Assembly (NCBI GenBank): GCA_035472475.1
Contig: DATIPA010000085.1
Location: forward strand, 1-23,171
Origin: JAFAXD01 sp035472475
GTDB taxonomy: Bacteria > Pseudomonadota > Alphaproteobacteria > Rhizobiales > Xanthobacteraceae
Direction of reading: 5' to 3'
DNA length: 23,171 bases
The notes beneath the pieces were generated by a model, which saw nothing but the letters and a program-made list of their open reading frames with translations, did no database searches and was not told the DNA's origin. Positions 21,863 through 23,171 of this stretch are shown here, in pieces; positions within the stretch are counted from its first letter, which is position 1; each line of letters begins with the position of its first letter. The translations under genes and the position numbers were made by a program.

Positions 21863-23171
21863 TCACTTCTTTTGTTGGTCACGCTCGCGCAAGTAATCGT
21901 CGGTGGTGCGCGGCTTTGGCCGCGCCGGCGCGCCGTAAGGGTCGAATTCCTGCGCGCTGACGACAGCGACGCGGCAGTCATCGCACATCTTCAATAACTC
22001 GATCCGCGACTGCGGGCCCTGGTACATCCAGTGTTTGCCCTCGAGCTTGGCAATGACGCGGTCGATCGAGCTTTTGACGCCGAACGGCTTGCCGCAGCGA
22101 ACGCACGCAAACGGCTCTTCTTCCTTGAGGGTGTGCGCGACCGCGGTGGCGGCGCGGAAATCGAGCTGCGGCCGCAGCGTGATCACCTTCTCGGGACAAG
22201 TCGCCTTGCAGAGCCCGCACTGCACGCAAGCGTCCTCGGTGAAGCGCAGCATCGGCCGCTCCGGGTTATCCGATAGCGCGCCGGTCGGGCAGGCCGAAAC
22301 GCACGCGAGGCAGAGCGTACAGCCCTCGACGTTGAGCTCCACGGCGCCGAACGGCGCGACGTCAGGGAGCGCGATCACATCGACCGGCGCGGGCGCGACC
22401 CGCTGCAACTCGCGCAGCGCGAGCCGCATCACGTCGCGCTTGCGACCGGCCGGCGTGAAACTCGCCGGCTGCGCCACGCAAGCGGCTGGCGACAAGCTGC
22501 GCAATTGCGCGCCAAGCTCATCCGGGTCGTCGGTCTCGATCGTGGCAGCCCGATCCGGCCCGAAGCCGAGACCGACAAGGACCTGATCGGCCAGCCCGAG
22601 CGTCTGCCGCAGGCCCGCAATGTCGTGGCGCGGACGCGCACGCACGAGCAATCGCAGCGCCGATGCCCCGAACGCGAAGGCGGCGGCGATCGCCTCGATC
22701 CCGACCTGCGTGACCTCGTTGACAACGAGCGGCAGCGCGTTGGCAGGCAATCCCTCGCCATGACGCGCAAGCGCGTCAATCATCGCGCCACCGTGGTCCT
22801 CATCGTGCAGCAGCACAATCGGGTCCTTCCCGCCAGCGGCGCGATAGACCGACAGCAGCGCGCGCAGCTTGCGCATCAGCAGGTCGGCCGGCGGCAGCGC
22901 GTAGGCAGCAGCGCCGGTCGGGCATGCGGCAGCGCATTGACCGCAGCCAGCGCACAGATGCGGATCGATCTTCACGTGGTCGCCCGCCGGGGCGATTGCG
23001 CCAGCCGGGCAAAGGTCGAGGCAGCGGTGGCAGCCGACAATGTTTGAGCGCGAATGCGCGCACAGATCGGCCGTAAATTGGATTGCGCGCGGCTTGTCGA
23101 ACGTGCCGACGAGATCGCGGGCCTTGAGCACGGCCCGTAGAACTGCCGCGGGATCGCTCGGGTCCGCTCGC
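21863..23171 (-). CDS. Multi-cluster 4Fe-4S ferredoxin-like protein (5' end outside window)
   Basis: The frame stays open to the right edge, so the N-terminus is missing; 435 residues are visible. Four cysteine-rich motifs are present in two pairs: CHRCLDLCP and CAGCGQCAAACP near the start, CTLCLACVSACP and CVQCGLCKATCP past the middle. Between them is a roughly 170-residue alpha/beta region (IVLLHDEDHGG, ALRLLVRARPRHD). Extra CxxC pairs near the end (CVRCGKPFG, CDDCR) may bind another metal. There is no heme motif or membrane segment. Proteins of this kind are found in alpha- and betaproteobacterial formate dehydrogenase gene groups with TorD-like chaperones, which would lie beyond the window. 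A GTG at 23131 could start a shorter product, but the homologous-looking frame continues upstream. Confidence 0.85.
   Translation of the reverse strand, partial: RADPSDPAAVLRAVLKARDLVGTFDKPRAIQFTADLCAHSRSNIVGCHRCLDLCPAGAIAPAGDHVKIDPHLCAGCGQCAAACPTGAAAYALPPADLLMRKLRALLSVYRAAGGKDPIVLLHDEDHGGAMIDALARHGEGLPANALPLVVNEVTQVGIEAIAAAFAFGASALRLLVRARPRHDIAGLRQTLGLADQVLVGLGFGPDRAATIETDDPDELGAQLRSLSPAACVAQPASFTPAGRKRDVMRLALRELQRVAPAPVDVIALPDVAPFGAVELNVEGCTLCLACVSACPTGALSDNPERPMLRFTEDACVQCGLCKATCPEKVITLRPQLDFRAATAVAHTLKEEEPFACVRCGKPFGVKSSIDRVIAKLEGKHWMYQGPQSRIELLKMCDDCRVAVVSAQEFDPYGAPARPKPRTTDDYLRERDQQKK

Overview
The window looks like a chromosomal segment of a high-GC alphaproteobacterium, most likely Hyphomicrobiales near Bradyrhizobium/Xanthobacteraceae. 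This is inferred from minCDE behind a perfect CtrA-type box (TTAA-N7-TTAA), a perfect EcfG-type stress promoter (GGAAC-N17-CGTT), DUF883 and holin-like stress genes, and orphan tripartite-tricarboxylate (TctC/Bug) binding proteins. No tRNA, rRNA, CRISPR array or complete insertion sequence was found. The left edge carries the 3' end of a tyrosine recombinase gene, and the right edge cuts a polyferredoxin-like gene.

Layout. (1) 1-2285: recombinase tail, then minC-minD-minE (division-site placement) closed by a strong rho-independent terminator. (2) 2318-7164, minus strand: phosphate uptake operon pstS-pstC-pstA-pstB behind a textbook Pho box. It is followed by a truncated second PstS (pseudogene) and a divergent Fic-like gene lacking the catalytic histidine, where phoU would often lie; phoU and phoB are absent. 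(3) 7165-7501: a 337-nt control region with the Pho-box promoter facing left and the EcfG-type promoter facing right. (4) 7502-10411: a PAS hybrid histidine kinase and a DUF3095 cyclase-fold protein. (5) 10430-11863, minus: bifunctional mannose-1-phosphate guanylyltransferase/mannose-6-phosphate isomerase. (6) 12071-12895: a DUF883 envelope protein and a holin-like membrane protein, with an EcfG-like site upstream.

(7) 13010-17147: a small, probably catabolic, island. It has a two-subunit thiamine-diphosphate decarboxylase of the sulfopyruvate/phosphonopyruvate decarboxylase type, a TctC binding protein, an opposing PdxA-family dehydrogenase and a second TctC protein. No TctA/TctB membrane components are present, and the substrate is unknown.

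(8) 17164-23171: genes that fit maturation and electron transfer for a molybdenum enzyme, probably a formate dehydrogenase outside the window. These are a TusA-type sulfur carrier, a MoeA homologue that has lost signature residues, a canonical MoeA fused to a periplasmic-binding-protein-like domain, an exported seven-bladed WD40 propeller fused to cytochrome c, and an opposing multi-cluster 4Fe-4S protein. The two MoeA genes and the WD40-cytochrome gene overlap by 4 nt each, so they are a translationally coupled operon.

The most unusual items are the degenerate MoeA paired with a MoeA-PBP fusion, the WD40-cytochrome c fusion, the decarboxylase/PdxA/TctC island, the His-less Fic protein beside a PstS relic, and the back-to-back Pho and EcfG control signals.
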